Origin: Anaerolineales bacterium | Lineage (GTDB): Bacteria; Chloroflexota; Anaerolineae; Anaerolineales; JABWBV01 | Assembly: GCA_020634875.1 (NCBI GenBank) | Contig: JACKAX010000008.1 | Span: forward strand, 1 to 64,000 | Length of the DNA: 64,000 bases | Reading direction: 5' to 3' | Shown here: piece by piece, positions 24,790-33,086 of the stretch | Numbering within the stretch: the first letter of the stretch is position 1 | Layout of the letters: every line of letters starts with the position of its first letter | Notes under the pieces: generated by a model | Database searches by the model: none | What the model saw: only the letters and a program-made list of their open reading frames with translations | What the model was told of the DNA's origin: nothing | Position numbers and translations under genes: made by a program

Positions 24790-26724
24790 ATGATAGAAAA
24801 TAAAGATTTACAACTCTATTACAACTGGTTTATTCACTTTGATGGAAGTACCCTAACTCCAGAAATTGGAGAAAAATTATTTAATTTAAAAGCAAAAGCT
24901 GGAGTTGGGGCTTTTGAGCAAGTTAAACAAATAGGAGGTAATTTAGCAAATATGTATCAGGGGGCAGATCAAGCTGCGGAGATTATGATCTTCGTGGCTT
25001 TGTTGATGTTGGATAGCAGGGACACGGATATTCAAAGGTATTTTACAGCGCGGGACTTAATGGAAAATGCTGCGAATTATTATTATGAAGCAAGTGCTTA
25101 TAGTGAAGAAAGACACTACCATTATCTAGCCGTTTTTGCATGGTTACGTGGATATATAAGTTGGCAAATCGGGCAATTTTTATTGCCTAGCCAAACAGAC
25201 CCCAAGTATCTTGTTAAGCGGTTGAGCCAGTATCGTGTTGATGCTATAAATTCGTGGCATTATTGTGTTAGTGTTCTCAGCGAACTATGTTACTCTTTCT
25301 TACTAAAGGAGCCTGGATGGTATCAAGATATTCGGTGGAAAGTTACGGATTCTATATATGAAACGAGAAGACGAGATAGATACTTTGCTATTAGTAAGGT
25401 AGAGCATTGGTATCCAAAAGTAGATGTTAAACCCCAAGAAGCTCAACCCTCAGAAACTAAAGCGCGTCCAGAGCAAAAACAGAAAAGACGGACTATCTAC
25501 AATATCCCAATATATCAGTATGTTTCTGCTGGTGGTTGGGGTGTTGTTGAACCGGATGCTGTAGCTTATGTTGATATCGAACTAGAAGACATCATTATAG
25601 AAAATTTCCATTATCAAGCTATAGATTTGCGTGGCAAAGGAAAGGTAACTCTGCGAGAGGGTATTGATTATGCGATTATCAAAGTTCGCGGAACCAGCAT
25701 GAATTTACTCAATATCCTCGATGGGGATTATGTCTTAATTGAGAGACAACAAAGTGCTGAACATATGGATATTGTTTTGGCTACCCTACAAGATATAGAT
25801 ACCGAAGCAACATTAAAAAGGTATTATAGACAGGGGAAAAAAATTGAATTGCAACCTGTAAGTAATGACCCGAAGAACCAAGTTTTACAAATTAGTTCCC
25901 TGAAAACTCTGAATATTTTAGGTATCGCAATTGCTGTCTTCAAAAGAAAAATTTCTGTGAGGGTTGGTCTTAGAAATACTGAAGGCGAAATGTTGGCTCA
26001 AGACTTGTTAAGAGAACTATTGAATCCTATAGTTCTTTTTGACATGCTTTATACACAGTTAAGTTTGATTAATGCCAAAGAATATAGACTGGCTCTTGAA
26101 TATGATCAAGATTTGGCAAAATTTCTCAACGCGGAAGTAAAAGACAAATTAGATTTATCGCATGTTCTGAACAAAATTATTCTTGAAAAGAATTTACAAC
26201 TTCAAGTACTAGAATATAACAAAAAATTGCTAACCCGCATCAACCAGATACCAATCCAGATTGGCAAAATAGGTTATGCTTCTCCCTTATTAACGGATAT
26301 CTTTGGTATTGCAAAAGTCGTTGAACAGGTGATTGACATATTTGAAAAGGTCATCTGGAAGGGTAAATTAGAACGTGAAAAGGCAGAAATAGAACTAGAA
26401 TCCCTCAAACATGAGCTATATGATCGAGGAATAAAAGATGATATAAAGAGCGATCTCCTAGAGCAAGAATTAAGAACAAAAACTATGGAGAATAATCTAA
26501 AAGAATTAGCTCTAGTCAAAGAAGTGCGACGGATGGTTAAAGAGTTGCGCGAAGAAGGCTTTGATAATGATGAAATTAGAACTATTCTTATTAGCTTGGT
26601 CAGTAAAGGGCAAGATTTTGCGTCAATTCGTGGGGTTGAATTGTTAATATTAGAAGGAAAAACACCAGACTCTCCTGCGCTACCTCCTCCAGGAAAAGAT
26701 ACAAAAACTTTTACTGGTGAATAA
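24790..26724 (+). CDS. Multidomain protein with LexA/S24-type autoprotease domain and no HTH
   Basis: The 644-residue protein has three parts. Residues 1-210 are alpha-helical, TPR-like, with no helix-turn-helix. Residues 238-388 form an S24/LexA peptidase domain: YVSAGGWG carries an Ala247-Gly248 bond of the kind LexA, UmuD and CI cleave, the nucleophile is Ser303 in RGTSMN, and the general base is Lys343 in ATLKRYY. Residues 395-620 are helical, with a charged coiled coil at 525-590. The codon use is clearly AT-rich against its GC-rich neighbours, suggesting transfer. AGGAG precedes the ATG at 24790 by 8 bases. A DNA-damage-triggered cleavage separating the N-terminal part from the rest is an inference. 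The family is not one I can name. Confidence 0.7.
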   Translation: MIENKDLQLYYNWFIHFDGSTLTPEIGEKLFNLKAKAGVGAFEQVKQIGGNLANMYQGADQAAEIMIFVALLMLDSRDTDIQRYFTARDLMENAANYYYEASAYSEERHYHYLAVFAWLRGYISWQIGQFLLPSQTDPKYLVKRLSQYRVDAINSWHYCVSVLSELCYSFLLKEPGWYQDIRWKVTDSIYETRRRDRYFAISKVEHWYPKVDVKPQEAQPSETKARPEQKQKRRTIYNIPIYQYVSAGGWGVVEPDAVAYVDIELEDIIIENFHYQAIDLRGKGKVTLREGIDYAIIKVRGTSMNLLNILDGDYVLIERQQSAEHMDIVLATLQDIDTEATLKRYYRQGKKIELQPVSNDPKNQVLQISSLKTLNILGIAIAVFKRKISVRVGLRNTEGEMLAQDLLRELLNPIVLFDMLYTQLSLINAKEYRLALEYDQDLAKFLNAEVKDKLDLSHVLNKIILEKNLQLQVLEYNKKLLTRINQIPIQIGKIGYASPLLTDIFGIAKVVEQVIDIFEKVIWKGKLEREKAEIELESLKHELYDRGIKDDIKSDLLEQELRTKTMENNLKELALVKEVRRMVKELREEGFDNDEIRTILISLVSKGQDFASIRGVELLILEGKTPDSPALPPPGKDTKTFTGE

Positions 26725-26789
26725 GAGCAGTAACGCGTACATTCAAATGGCGGAAAACTTCAGCAAACTCTGCTCTAAGTTTTCTCCCC

Positions 26790-26820
26790 ACGTCCCTGTT
26801 CTACACGGGGACGTTTCTTA
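26790..26820 (+). terminator. Rho-independent terminator after S24-domain gene
   Basis: The hairpin ACGTCCC...GGGGACGT (26790-26814) is followed by TTCTTATTCTT. It closes the AT-rich single-gene unit. Confidence 0.7.
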
Positions 26821-26840
26821 TTCTTAAGCTGTTGCATAAT

Positions 26841-26905
26841 TCAGGAACGGCGTTGCTTTGGTTGTAAAGCCGATTTTGCCAAACCTCCAGCAATGCCATT
26901 CCTGA
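26841..26905. repeat. Long imperfect palindrome, same family as the 20173 hairpin
   Basis: Outer arms TCAGGAACGGCGTTGCT (26841-26857) and AGCAATGCCATTCCTGA (26889-26905) pair with two non-Watson-Crick positions, and inner TTTGG/CCAAA pairs continue the stem. The left arm AACGGCGTTGCTTTGGTT matches AACGGCGTTCCTTTGGTT at 20173 at 17 of 18 positions. Confidence 0.6.
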
Positions 26906-27021
26906 CATAAACCCTCCCAATGTAAGACCGCGAAAACCAGATATAATCCCCCTGTCACAAACCCTCCCCTCACCGGTGTTTTAACCCACAGAACGGCGAA
27001 AAAGCCGCAAGGAAACCCCCG

Positions 27022-27567
27022 GTGCAACTTTCCTCCCCTTACCCTCAAATGAAAGCCCGTGGTACGGAAGCAACAGCCTCAGCCTTTGAAAACGCCTTCC
27101 ACACCTACTGGCCGCGCATCCACGCCGTCCTCTACCGTTTGACAGGTGACCCCGACCAGGCCGAAGACCTTGCCCTCGAAGTCTTCCTCCGCCTCCATCG
27201 CGAACCCCGTCTCCTGCAACCGGACCAAAATCTCCCCGCGTGGCTTTACCGCGTCGCCGCCAACCTCGGGTACAACGCCCTCCGTGCCGCTCGCCGCCGC
27301 CAAAAATACGAAACCGCCGCCGGACAACTTGCCCTCCAAACCGATCTGCCCCCCGACCCCGCCCACGCCGCCGAACGCACCGCCGAACAAAACGCCGTTC
27401 GCCGTACTCTCGCCGCTATGAAACCCCGTGATGCCCAACTTCTCCTCCTCCGGCACAGCGGCCTCTCTTACAACGAACTCGCCGCCGCCCTTCACCTCAA
27501 CCCCGCCTCCATCGGCAAGCTGTTGAGTAGAGCCGAGAAGGAATTTGAGAAAAAATATAATGAGTAA
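27022..27567 (+). CDS. ECF RNA polymerase sigma factor
   Basis: The 181-residue protein has a sigma70 region 2 (FENAFHTYWPRIHAVLYRLT, DPDQAEDLALEVFLRLHRE, LPAWLYRVAANLGYNALRAA) and a region 4 (LAAMKPRDAQLLLLRHSGLS, YNELAAALHLNPASIGKLLS). It directs RNA polymerase to a stress regulon. The GTG at 27022 is chosen because AAGGA lies 8 bases upstream; ATG 27049 is an alternative. The anti-sigma gene follows 72 bases later. Confidence 0.9.
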   Translation: MQLSSPYPQMKARGTEATASAFENAFHTYWPRIHAVLYRLTGDPDQAEDLALEVFLRLHREPRLLQPDQNLPAWLYRVAANLGYNALRAARRRQKYETAAGQLALQTDLPPDPAHAAERTAEQNAVRRTLAAMKPRDAQLLLLRHSGLSYNELAAALHLNPASIGKLLSRAEKEFEKKYNE

Positions 27568-27639
27568 TGAGTAACGAGTAATAGGTGAAATACTCACCAC
27601 TCCCCACTCCCCACTCGCTACTCGCCACTTTCCCCGCCC

Positions 27640-28779
27640 ATGCACCCATCCACCCCCCAACTCCAAACCTACCTTGATGGCGAAACGCCCGAACCCGCGC
27701 GGGAACGCCTCACAGCCCACCTGGAAGCCTGCCCGGAATGCCGTACCACGCTGCAACACCTCGAAGCCCATGCAGCCCGTGTCGGTACCCGCTTCGCCCA
27801 TCTTAACCCCACCCTATCGGATACCGTCCCCGCCTCCCGTGCTTACGCCCATCTCCAACAAAAACTTCAAAAGGAAAACAATATGTTCAAAAAACTTTTC
27901 TCCCCCAAAATGCGCCCAGCCCTGGCGACCACCCTCATCATCGCCTTTTTCGCCATCGTCCTCACGGTTCCATCCATTCGCGCTGCCGCCGTAGATTTCC
28001 TCGGTCTTTTCCGTGTCCAACAAATTCAGGTTGTCGAATTCAACCCCGCTAATCTGCCCCAAAACATGGAAGGCAACTTTCGCAATATAGATCAGATTAT
28101 CGCCAACAACCTCACCGTGGAAGAAGCGGGCGACCCCATCCCCGCTGCCGATGCCGCCGAAGCCTCCAAACTTGCAGGCTTTGATGTCCTCCTTCCCCAA
28201 GCCTTCCAAGGCGATACCCAACTTACCGTCCAACCTGCCACCACCGCCTCCTTCACGATTGACCTCGCCCTGTGGCAAAGCATCCTCAACGAAATGGGCC
28301 GCACAGACATCCAACTTCCCAAAGAAATTGATGGTCAAACCATCACCCTCTACGCCGACCGCTCCGTTACCTTCGTTGCTGGGAACTGTGATGTCTCCGC
28401 CGACTCCCCCGAAGGTTTCGCCGCTGCCCAACGGGATTGCACTGTCCTCGCCCAAACCCCCAGCCCCCGCGTGGATGCCCCCTCGACCCTCCCCATTGAC
28501 GAACTCGGTCAAGCCGCCCTCCGTTTCCTCGGCATGTCCGCTAGTGACGCCGCCAGCTTTAGCCAAAAAATAGACTGGACGACCACCCTCATCCTCCCCG
28601 TTCCATCTGGTTCCGACTATCGCGATGTCACCGTTCAGGGCGTTCCCGGCACGCTCTTTCTCGATAGCGGACGCAGCAATGGTTACCATCTCATGTGGGT
28701 CAAAGACGGTATCGTCTACGCCCTCTCCGGGCAGGGCACCATGACCGACGCGCTCGCCCTCGCCAACTCCCTGAAATAG
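27640..28779 (+). CDS. Anti-sigma factor with zinc-finger head and extracytoplasmic domain
   Basis: The 379-residue protein starts with a zf-HC2 anti-sigma domain (TPQLQTYLDGETPEPARERL, then HLEACPECRTTLQHLEAH with the H-x3-C-x2-C zinc site), a linker to about residue 85, one membrane helix (about residues 91-112, ATTLIIAFFAIVLTVP) and an outer domain of about 260 residues containing DUF4367-like strands. It probably holds the adjacent ECF factor at the membrane. A spacer rich in GAGTAAT and CCACTCCC repeats separates the two genes. A terminator follows. Confidence 0.82.
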   Translation: MHPSTPQLQTYLDGETPEPARERLTAHLEACPECRTTLQHLEAHAARVGTRFAHLNPTLSDTVPASRAYAHLQQKLQKENNMFKKLFSPKMRPALATTLIIAFFAIVLTVPSIRAAAVDFLGLFRVQQIQVVEFNPANLPQNMEGNFRNIDQIIANNLTVEEAGDPIPAADAAEASKLAGFDVLLPQAFQGDTQLTVQPATTASFTIDLALWQSILNEMGRTDIQLPKEIDGQTITLYADRSVTFVAGNCDVSADSPEGFAAAQRDCTVLAQTPSPRVDAPSTLPIDELGQAALRFLGMSASDAASFSQKIDWTTTLILPVPSGSDYRDVTVQGVPGTLFLDSGRSNGYHLMWVKDGIVYALSGQGTMTDALALANSLK

Positions 28780-28799
28780 CCCTCAATACCGATTACAAT

Positions 28800-28837
28800 A
28801 GACCTGCCGGGAAGATAGAACCCTGGCAGGTCTTTTT
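28800..28837 (+). terminator. Rho-independent terminator after anti-sigma gene
   Basis: Arms AGACCTGCC and GGCAGGTCT flank a 16-base loop and are followed by TTTTTG. Confidence 0.85.
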
Positions 28838-28884
28838 GTCTGTCCCTTTTCTCCTCTTCTCCTTTTCTTCCCCCTCCCCTCCTC

Positions 28885-29802
28885 ATGCCCTCCCCCGCCC
28901 TCCAAACCACCCACCTCCGCAAAGAATTCGGGGACAAAACCGCCGTCGCCGACCTCACCCTCACTGTTGAACGTGGCGAAGTGTTCGGGTTCCTCGGCCC
29001 CAATGGCGCGGGAAAAACGACCTCAGTCAAAATGTTATTAGGCTTGGTCCAACCCACGGCCGGGCAAGGCGAAGTTTTGGGGCGTCCGCTTGGCGACCCA
29101 GCCGCCCGTGCCAAAGTAGGTTTTCTCCCCGAACATTTTCGGTTCCACAACTGGCTCACCGGGGCGGAATTTCTCAAACTGCACAGCGAACTTTACGGCA
29201 TGTCCTCCGCGGAAGCCCGCCCGCGCATTGATGAATTGCTTGATCTCGTCGGCCTCACCCCCCACGCGGGCAAACGCCTCGGCGGGTACTCAAAGGGGAT
29301 GCTCCAACGCGTGGGGCTGGCTCAGGCCCTGCTCAACCGCCCCGACCTCGTTTTCCTCGACGAACCCACCTCTGGCCTCGACCCCTTCGGGCGCCGTCTT
29401 GTGCGCGATGTCATCCGCGAACAGCGCAAACAAGGTACCGCCATTTTCCTCAACTCCCACCTTCTCAGTGAAATCGAAGTCACCTGCGACCGTGTCGCGT
29501 TCATCAAACACGGGCAAGTGATTCGCACCGCTTCCTTGCAAGAACTCTCCGAAGGCGAAGTCAGTGTCGAGTTTCATACCGGCCCGTTGACCCCCGAAAC
29601 CCTCGCCGGCCTGGCCCCCTTCTGCCGCCACATCAACACCGAACACGAACACCTCTCCCTCACCCTCGCCGACGAGGCCAAAGTTCCCGAAATCAACCGC
29701 TATCTTGTCGCTCAGGGCGTTGATGTGTTCGCCATCCGCCCCCAAAATCTCTCGCTCGAAGACCTCTTTGTCCAGATTATGGAAAAAGACGAAGGGTTTT
29801 AA
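28885..29802 (+). CDS. ABC transporter ATP-binding protein (ABC-2 type)
   Basis: The 305-residue ATPase is complete. It has Walker A GPNGAGKTT, Q-loop region FLPEHFRF, an altered signature YSKGMLQRVGLAQAL (YSKGM rather than LSGGQ, common in DrrA/CcmA-type exporters) and Walker B LVFLDEPTSGLDP. The C-terminal 80 residues form the DUF4162-like accessory domain. The permease gene follows seven bases later, so the two form one exporter. Confidence 0.92.
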   Translation: MPSPALQTTHLRKEFGDKTAVADLTLTVERGEVFGFLGPNGAGKTTSVKMLLGLVQPTAGQGEVLGRPLGDPAARAKVGFLPEHFRFHNWLTGAEFLKLHSELYGMSSAEARPRIDELLDLVGLTPHAGKRLGGYSKGMLQRVGLAQALLNRPDLVFLDEPTSGLDPFGRRLVRDVIREQRKQGTAIFLNSHLLSEIEVTCDRVAFIKHGQVIRTASLQELSEGEVSVEFHTGPLTPETLAGLAPFCRHINTEHEHLSLTLADEAKVPEINRYLVAQGVDVFAIRPQNLSLEDLFVQIMEKDEGF

Positions 29803-29809
29803 TTTCTCC

Positions 29810-30649
29810 ATGTCTCAGATTCTCGTCATCGCCCGCCTTACCTTTTTTGAAGCTGCCCGGCGTAAAATTTTGCTGGCCGCGCTCGTCTTGAGTGCCCTCT
29901 TTTTGGTTGTTTACGGCATCGGTTTTAATTACATTAATACTGATTTACAACACCAGGCCGCGGGTCGTATGCTTTTCTTGCAAGAAATACATAACTTTCT
30001 TACCCTCGCGGGGCTTTATGCCGTTAATTTTTTGACCATCATGATGACCGGGTTAACCTCGGTTGATACTATTTCTGGTGAAATCAATACAGGCACAATC
30101 CAAAGTCTGGTTACCAAACCCATGCGGCGGCGTGAAGTGATCCTCGGCAAATGGTTGGGGTTCATCTTCATGCTCACTTTGTATGTGTTGTTGATGGCGG
30201 GAGGTGTACAGGGGATTGTTTACGCAATTGGTGATTATGTGGTTCCTGGCTACTGGCGCGGGCTGGTATTGATCTGGCTCAATGGTGCGTTGATGCTCAG
30301 TGTCTCGTTCGTTGGGGGCAGTATGCTGTCCACGCTGGCAAATGGCGTTTTGGTGTTTGGCTTGTTTGGGGTGGCATTCGTTGGGGGGTGGATTGAGCAA
30401 ATTGGGGCATTGATCCAGAATGATGCGGCGGTCAATATTGGTATCCTTTCTAGTCTGATTCTGCCAGGGGAGGCTCTGTGGAAGCGGGCGGCGTTTGAGA
30501 TGAGTTCCCCAGTTGTGACAGCTATTGGTTTTTCACCTTTTACCACCGGGCAATCGGTCCCCAGTCCTATCATGGTCTGGTATGCGGGTGCATACGCGTT
30601 GGTCATGTTATTTTGGGCTATTCGTGCCTTTTCCAGGCGAGATTTATAG
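29810..30649 (+). CDS. ABC-2 type transporter permease
   Basis: The 279-residue integral membrane protein has about six helices (ILLAALVLSALFLVVYGIGF first, then helices around the LVTKPMRRREVILGKWLGFI coupling segment). It belongs to the ABC-2 permease family and pairs with the ATPase ending at 29802. The ATG at 29810 follows the ATPase stop by seven bases; earlier in-frame starts overlap it. The substrate is unknown. Confidence 0.88.
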   Translation: MSQILVIARLTFFEAARRKILLAALVLSALFLVVYGIGFNYINTDLQHQAAGRMLFLQEIHNFLTLAGLYAVNFLTIMMTGLTSVDTISGEINTGTIQSLVTKPMRRREVILGKWLGFIFMLTLYVLLMAGGVQGIVYAIGDYVVPGYWRGLVLIWLNGALMLSVSFVGGSMLSTLANGVLVFGLFGVAFVGGWIEQIGALIQNDAAVNIGILSSLILPGEALWKRAAFEMSSPVVTAIGFSPFTTGQSVPSPIMVWYAGAYALVMLFWAIRAFSRRDL

Positions 30650-30796
30650 GATATCCAATTTGTTCAACGGGGGCTTGTAATGGTCTTCTTGAGTCAAAAA
30701 ACCTAAGGCCTATCTATTCCTCCTCCTTCTGCTATAATCGGGTTCCACTAATCCTATTACAGGTCCATTACCGTGCCTGTAAAAAAGAAGGAATCT

Positions 30797-31885
30797 ATGC
30801 CCGTAGAAGTATTTGTTGGACACACCCCTGAAGGCCAACCCCTCTCCCCAGATTACAGCCATGAAATGACCTCCTTAATCGAAATCGTCAAGCGATTATG
30901 GGTAACATTTCATCACCACCAACCCTATTATGCCGTTGTTGCAAACCTGGCCGAACATAGCGCGGATATGATGATTATTTCTGAAAGGGGGATTGGGGTT
31001 ATGGAACTAAAACATTACTACGGACGTGTTTCCTGCCGCTCAGACGGGGGATGGTATGCAGGGCCAAAACGTATGGTTGCAGGTGTCGAAGGTCGTGGAT
31101 TCAACAACCCCCACGAGCAAGTACAATCCTACGCCGAGCACATCCGCCAAAAACTCATCACTCCCCCACCCTTTCAAGACCCCTGGCTCCCTGGCAGAAC
31201 CATCGAATGGCCTGATTTCAAATTCCACACCGCCGTTTGCTTCACCCACCCCGACGCTGATCTGAGCGAATTTGACGAACAACTACGCAAGCGTTGCCGC
31301 CCAATTACCCTCCCGTGGGAGGATTTCTCTGTCCTGACAATTGACGAAGTTCCGCGTTGGGCCATTTCCCTCCGGTTTGAAGCGGGCGGTGAACGGGCGA
31401 GCGGGTTCAACCGCTATCGTCTTACCCCGGCCCAGATCAAACGCTTCCTTCACGAACTATTTGACCTTGCCCCGTGGGACGAAATCGAAGAACTCATGCC
31501 CACCGGGGAACCGTATGCCTATCTGATGCAGGTTGAAAAAGGACGTGAACTTCAAGTTTTCGGGCTTGATCATGATCTCATCACCCTTGGGCGCGACCCC
31601 AGCTCATGCGAAATCTCCCTCCCTGAACGCCTCTTCCTCGTTAGCCGCAACCATGCCCGTATCTTCCGCACAGTGGAAGGCGTTTTCCTCGAAGATTTAA
31701 ACAGCACCAACGGCACGTTCCTCGACGGCAAACGCATCCGGCGTGCTAAGCTCGAACATGGTCAGCACATCATCTTAGGTCGTGCGCGCCCCGACGAAGG
31801 GACAGTAGAGTTTGAAGTTTCGTTTGAAGTAAATGAAATCTCGACGCTAGAAGCAACGAAAAAGTTGAGTTTGGGGAAAGGGTAA
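30797..31885 (+). CDS. NERD-FHA fusion protein
   Basis: The 362-residue protein joins a NERD (nuclease-related) domain (residues 15-150, with MMIISERGIGVMELKHYYG matching the nuclease core) to a C-terminal FHA domain (residues 245-345: LITLGRDPSSCEISLP, SRNHARI, DLNSTNGTFLDG). FHA domains bind phosphothreonine peptides, and NERD domains are predicted PD-(D/E)XK-like nucleases. The ATG at 30797 is chosen because AAGAAGGA lies 5 bases upstream; GTG 30773 is possible. The pairing suggests a phosphorylation-dependent nuclease or scaffold (inference). Confidence 0.78.
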   Translation: MPVEVFVGHTPEGQPLSPDYSHEMTSLIEIVKRLWVTFHHHQPYYAVVANLAEHSADMMIISERGIGVMELKHYYGRVSCRSDGGWYAGPKRMVAGVEGRGFNNPHEQVQSYAEHIRQKLITPPPFQDPWLPGRTIEWPDFKFHTAVCFTHPDADLSEFDEQLRKRCRPITLPWEDFSVLTIDEVPRWAISLRFEAGGERASGFNRYRLTPAQIKRFLHELFDLAPWDEIEELMPTGEPYAYLMQVEKGRELQVFGLDHDLITLGRDPSSCEISLPERLFLVSRNHARIFRTVEGVFLEDLNSTNGTFLDGKRIRRAKLEHGQHIILGRARPDEGTVEFEVSFEVNEISTLEATKKLSLGKG

Positions 31886-31925
31886 AAATAAGCGGGGGAA
31901 CCAGACAAAGAAATGCCGGCTGCCC

Positions 31926-32984
31926 TTATATAATTTCCACAGGCGTCCCAAACCCTGTTTGTTCGACCACAGTAGGGGGATTTTCCGGCATCATCCACCG
32001 GAACAACCACTTCGCTGGCCCATTGGGTAAATTCACACACCCTCGGCTCATTGTTACCCCAAAATTATTATGCCAATATGTACCATGAATGGCATATCCT
32101 CGCGCGTCAAAAAATGCCGTCCACGGCACGCCCACAAGTTCGTAATCCTCCAAATTGTCCGTTAACCGTCCCTCACCCATGTGTTTGGATGGCATTTTAG
32201 AATTGATATGAAACGAGCCTTTCGGCGTTTCCGTCGGCAGTTCTCCTTCTGGAACATGGCGCGTAACCCCGGTCGAAACCTTCGTAAAGAAAACCTGTGT
32301 GTCCCCCTCATACGCGGTGAGGGTTTGTTGGGCAATATTCACCTCGATCCACTTGTTGGTCACTTCCGGGGAGATGGGGGCAAGTTCCTCATCTGGAATG
32401 GGGCGGACATGATGGGCGGGAACATAAAATTTTGTGTCCCCCAATTCGTCCGTTAACTGATACCAGGGCTGGCCGTCTGGCCCCTCGTCTACGCCAGTGA
32501 TCCAGTGATTGGTCTGGTAATATAACCGGTACAGACGCGTCCACCCCTGCCCCCTAATAAACCGAAAAGATTGGGAGTATGGCACCGTGATCTCGGCCAC
32601 CTGTCCTTCCGAGTGAATATCCATCAACGGGTTGTGATGCAACGCGACTTTTTGGATATTCGCACTATGCACATATCCACCCCACACACGATACCAAAGC
32701 GGATTCCAGGCCGGGCCAGTCGGCGGGGTAAGCTCCTCATAAATGTTTAGCACCTCATCCCTGAAATGTTGTTTGATAATGCGCGCATCATCGCGTGGTA
32801 AGCTGTAAAGGCTGACTTGTTTGATTGCCACCCGACCCAGGTTGGTACTCGCCAGCCATTCTTCTTGTTCCGCTGGAAAATGATCAACCACTTCATGCAC
32901 CCGTGCAAACTTACTGGCAGCCACACTACCAGCGGCTAGCACACCCAATTTTATGAATGCACGGCGGGAAAGATGGATAGGCAT
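31926..32984 (-). CDS. Tat-exported L,D-transpeptidase (YkuD family)
   Basis: The 352-residue protein has a twin-arginine signal (SRRAFIKLGVLAAGSVAASK), one or more SH3-like segments (about residues 55-215) and a C-terminal YkuD domain from about 220. The catalytic site HGTYWHNNFGVTMSRGCVNL has both the His and the SRGC cysteine. These enzymes cross-link peptidoglycan or attach proteins to it. The start is supported by the intact Tat motif. Confidence 0.9.
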   Translation of the reverse strand: MPIHLSRRAFIKLGVLAAGSVAASKFARVHEVVDHFPAEQEEWLASTNLGRVAIKQVSLYSLPRDDARIIKQHFRDEVLNIYEELTPPTGPAWNPLWYRVWGGYVHSANIQKVALHHNPLMDIHSEGQVAEITVPYSQSFRFIRGQGWTRLYRLYYQTNHWITGVDEGPDGQPWYQLTDELGDTKFYVPAHHVRPIPDEELAPISPEVTNKWIEVNIAQQTLTAYEGDTQVFFTKVSTGVTRHVPEGELPTETPKGSFHINSKMPSKHMGEGRLTDNLEDYELVGVPWTAFFDARGYAIHGTYWHNNFGVTMSRGCVNLPNGPAKWLFRWMMPENPPTVVEQTGFGTPVEII

Positions 32985-33086
32985 ATAGGGATTCTAATGA
33001 GGGGGAAAGCTGTCTACAAGAGGCGTACCGAAAACCTTAATTCATCCTTCATGAAAATTATTTTCTATCACCCTTCTGATGTCGGA

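Noticed and set aside
27566..27640. GAGTAAT and CCACTCCC short repeats between the sigma and anti-sigma genes
   Set aside because: Simple low-complexity spacer sequence of a kind common between genes in these genomes, with no array structure.
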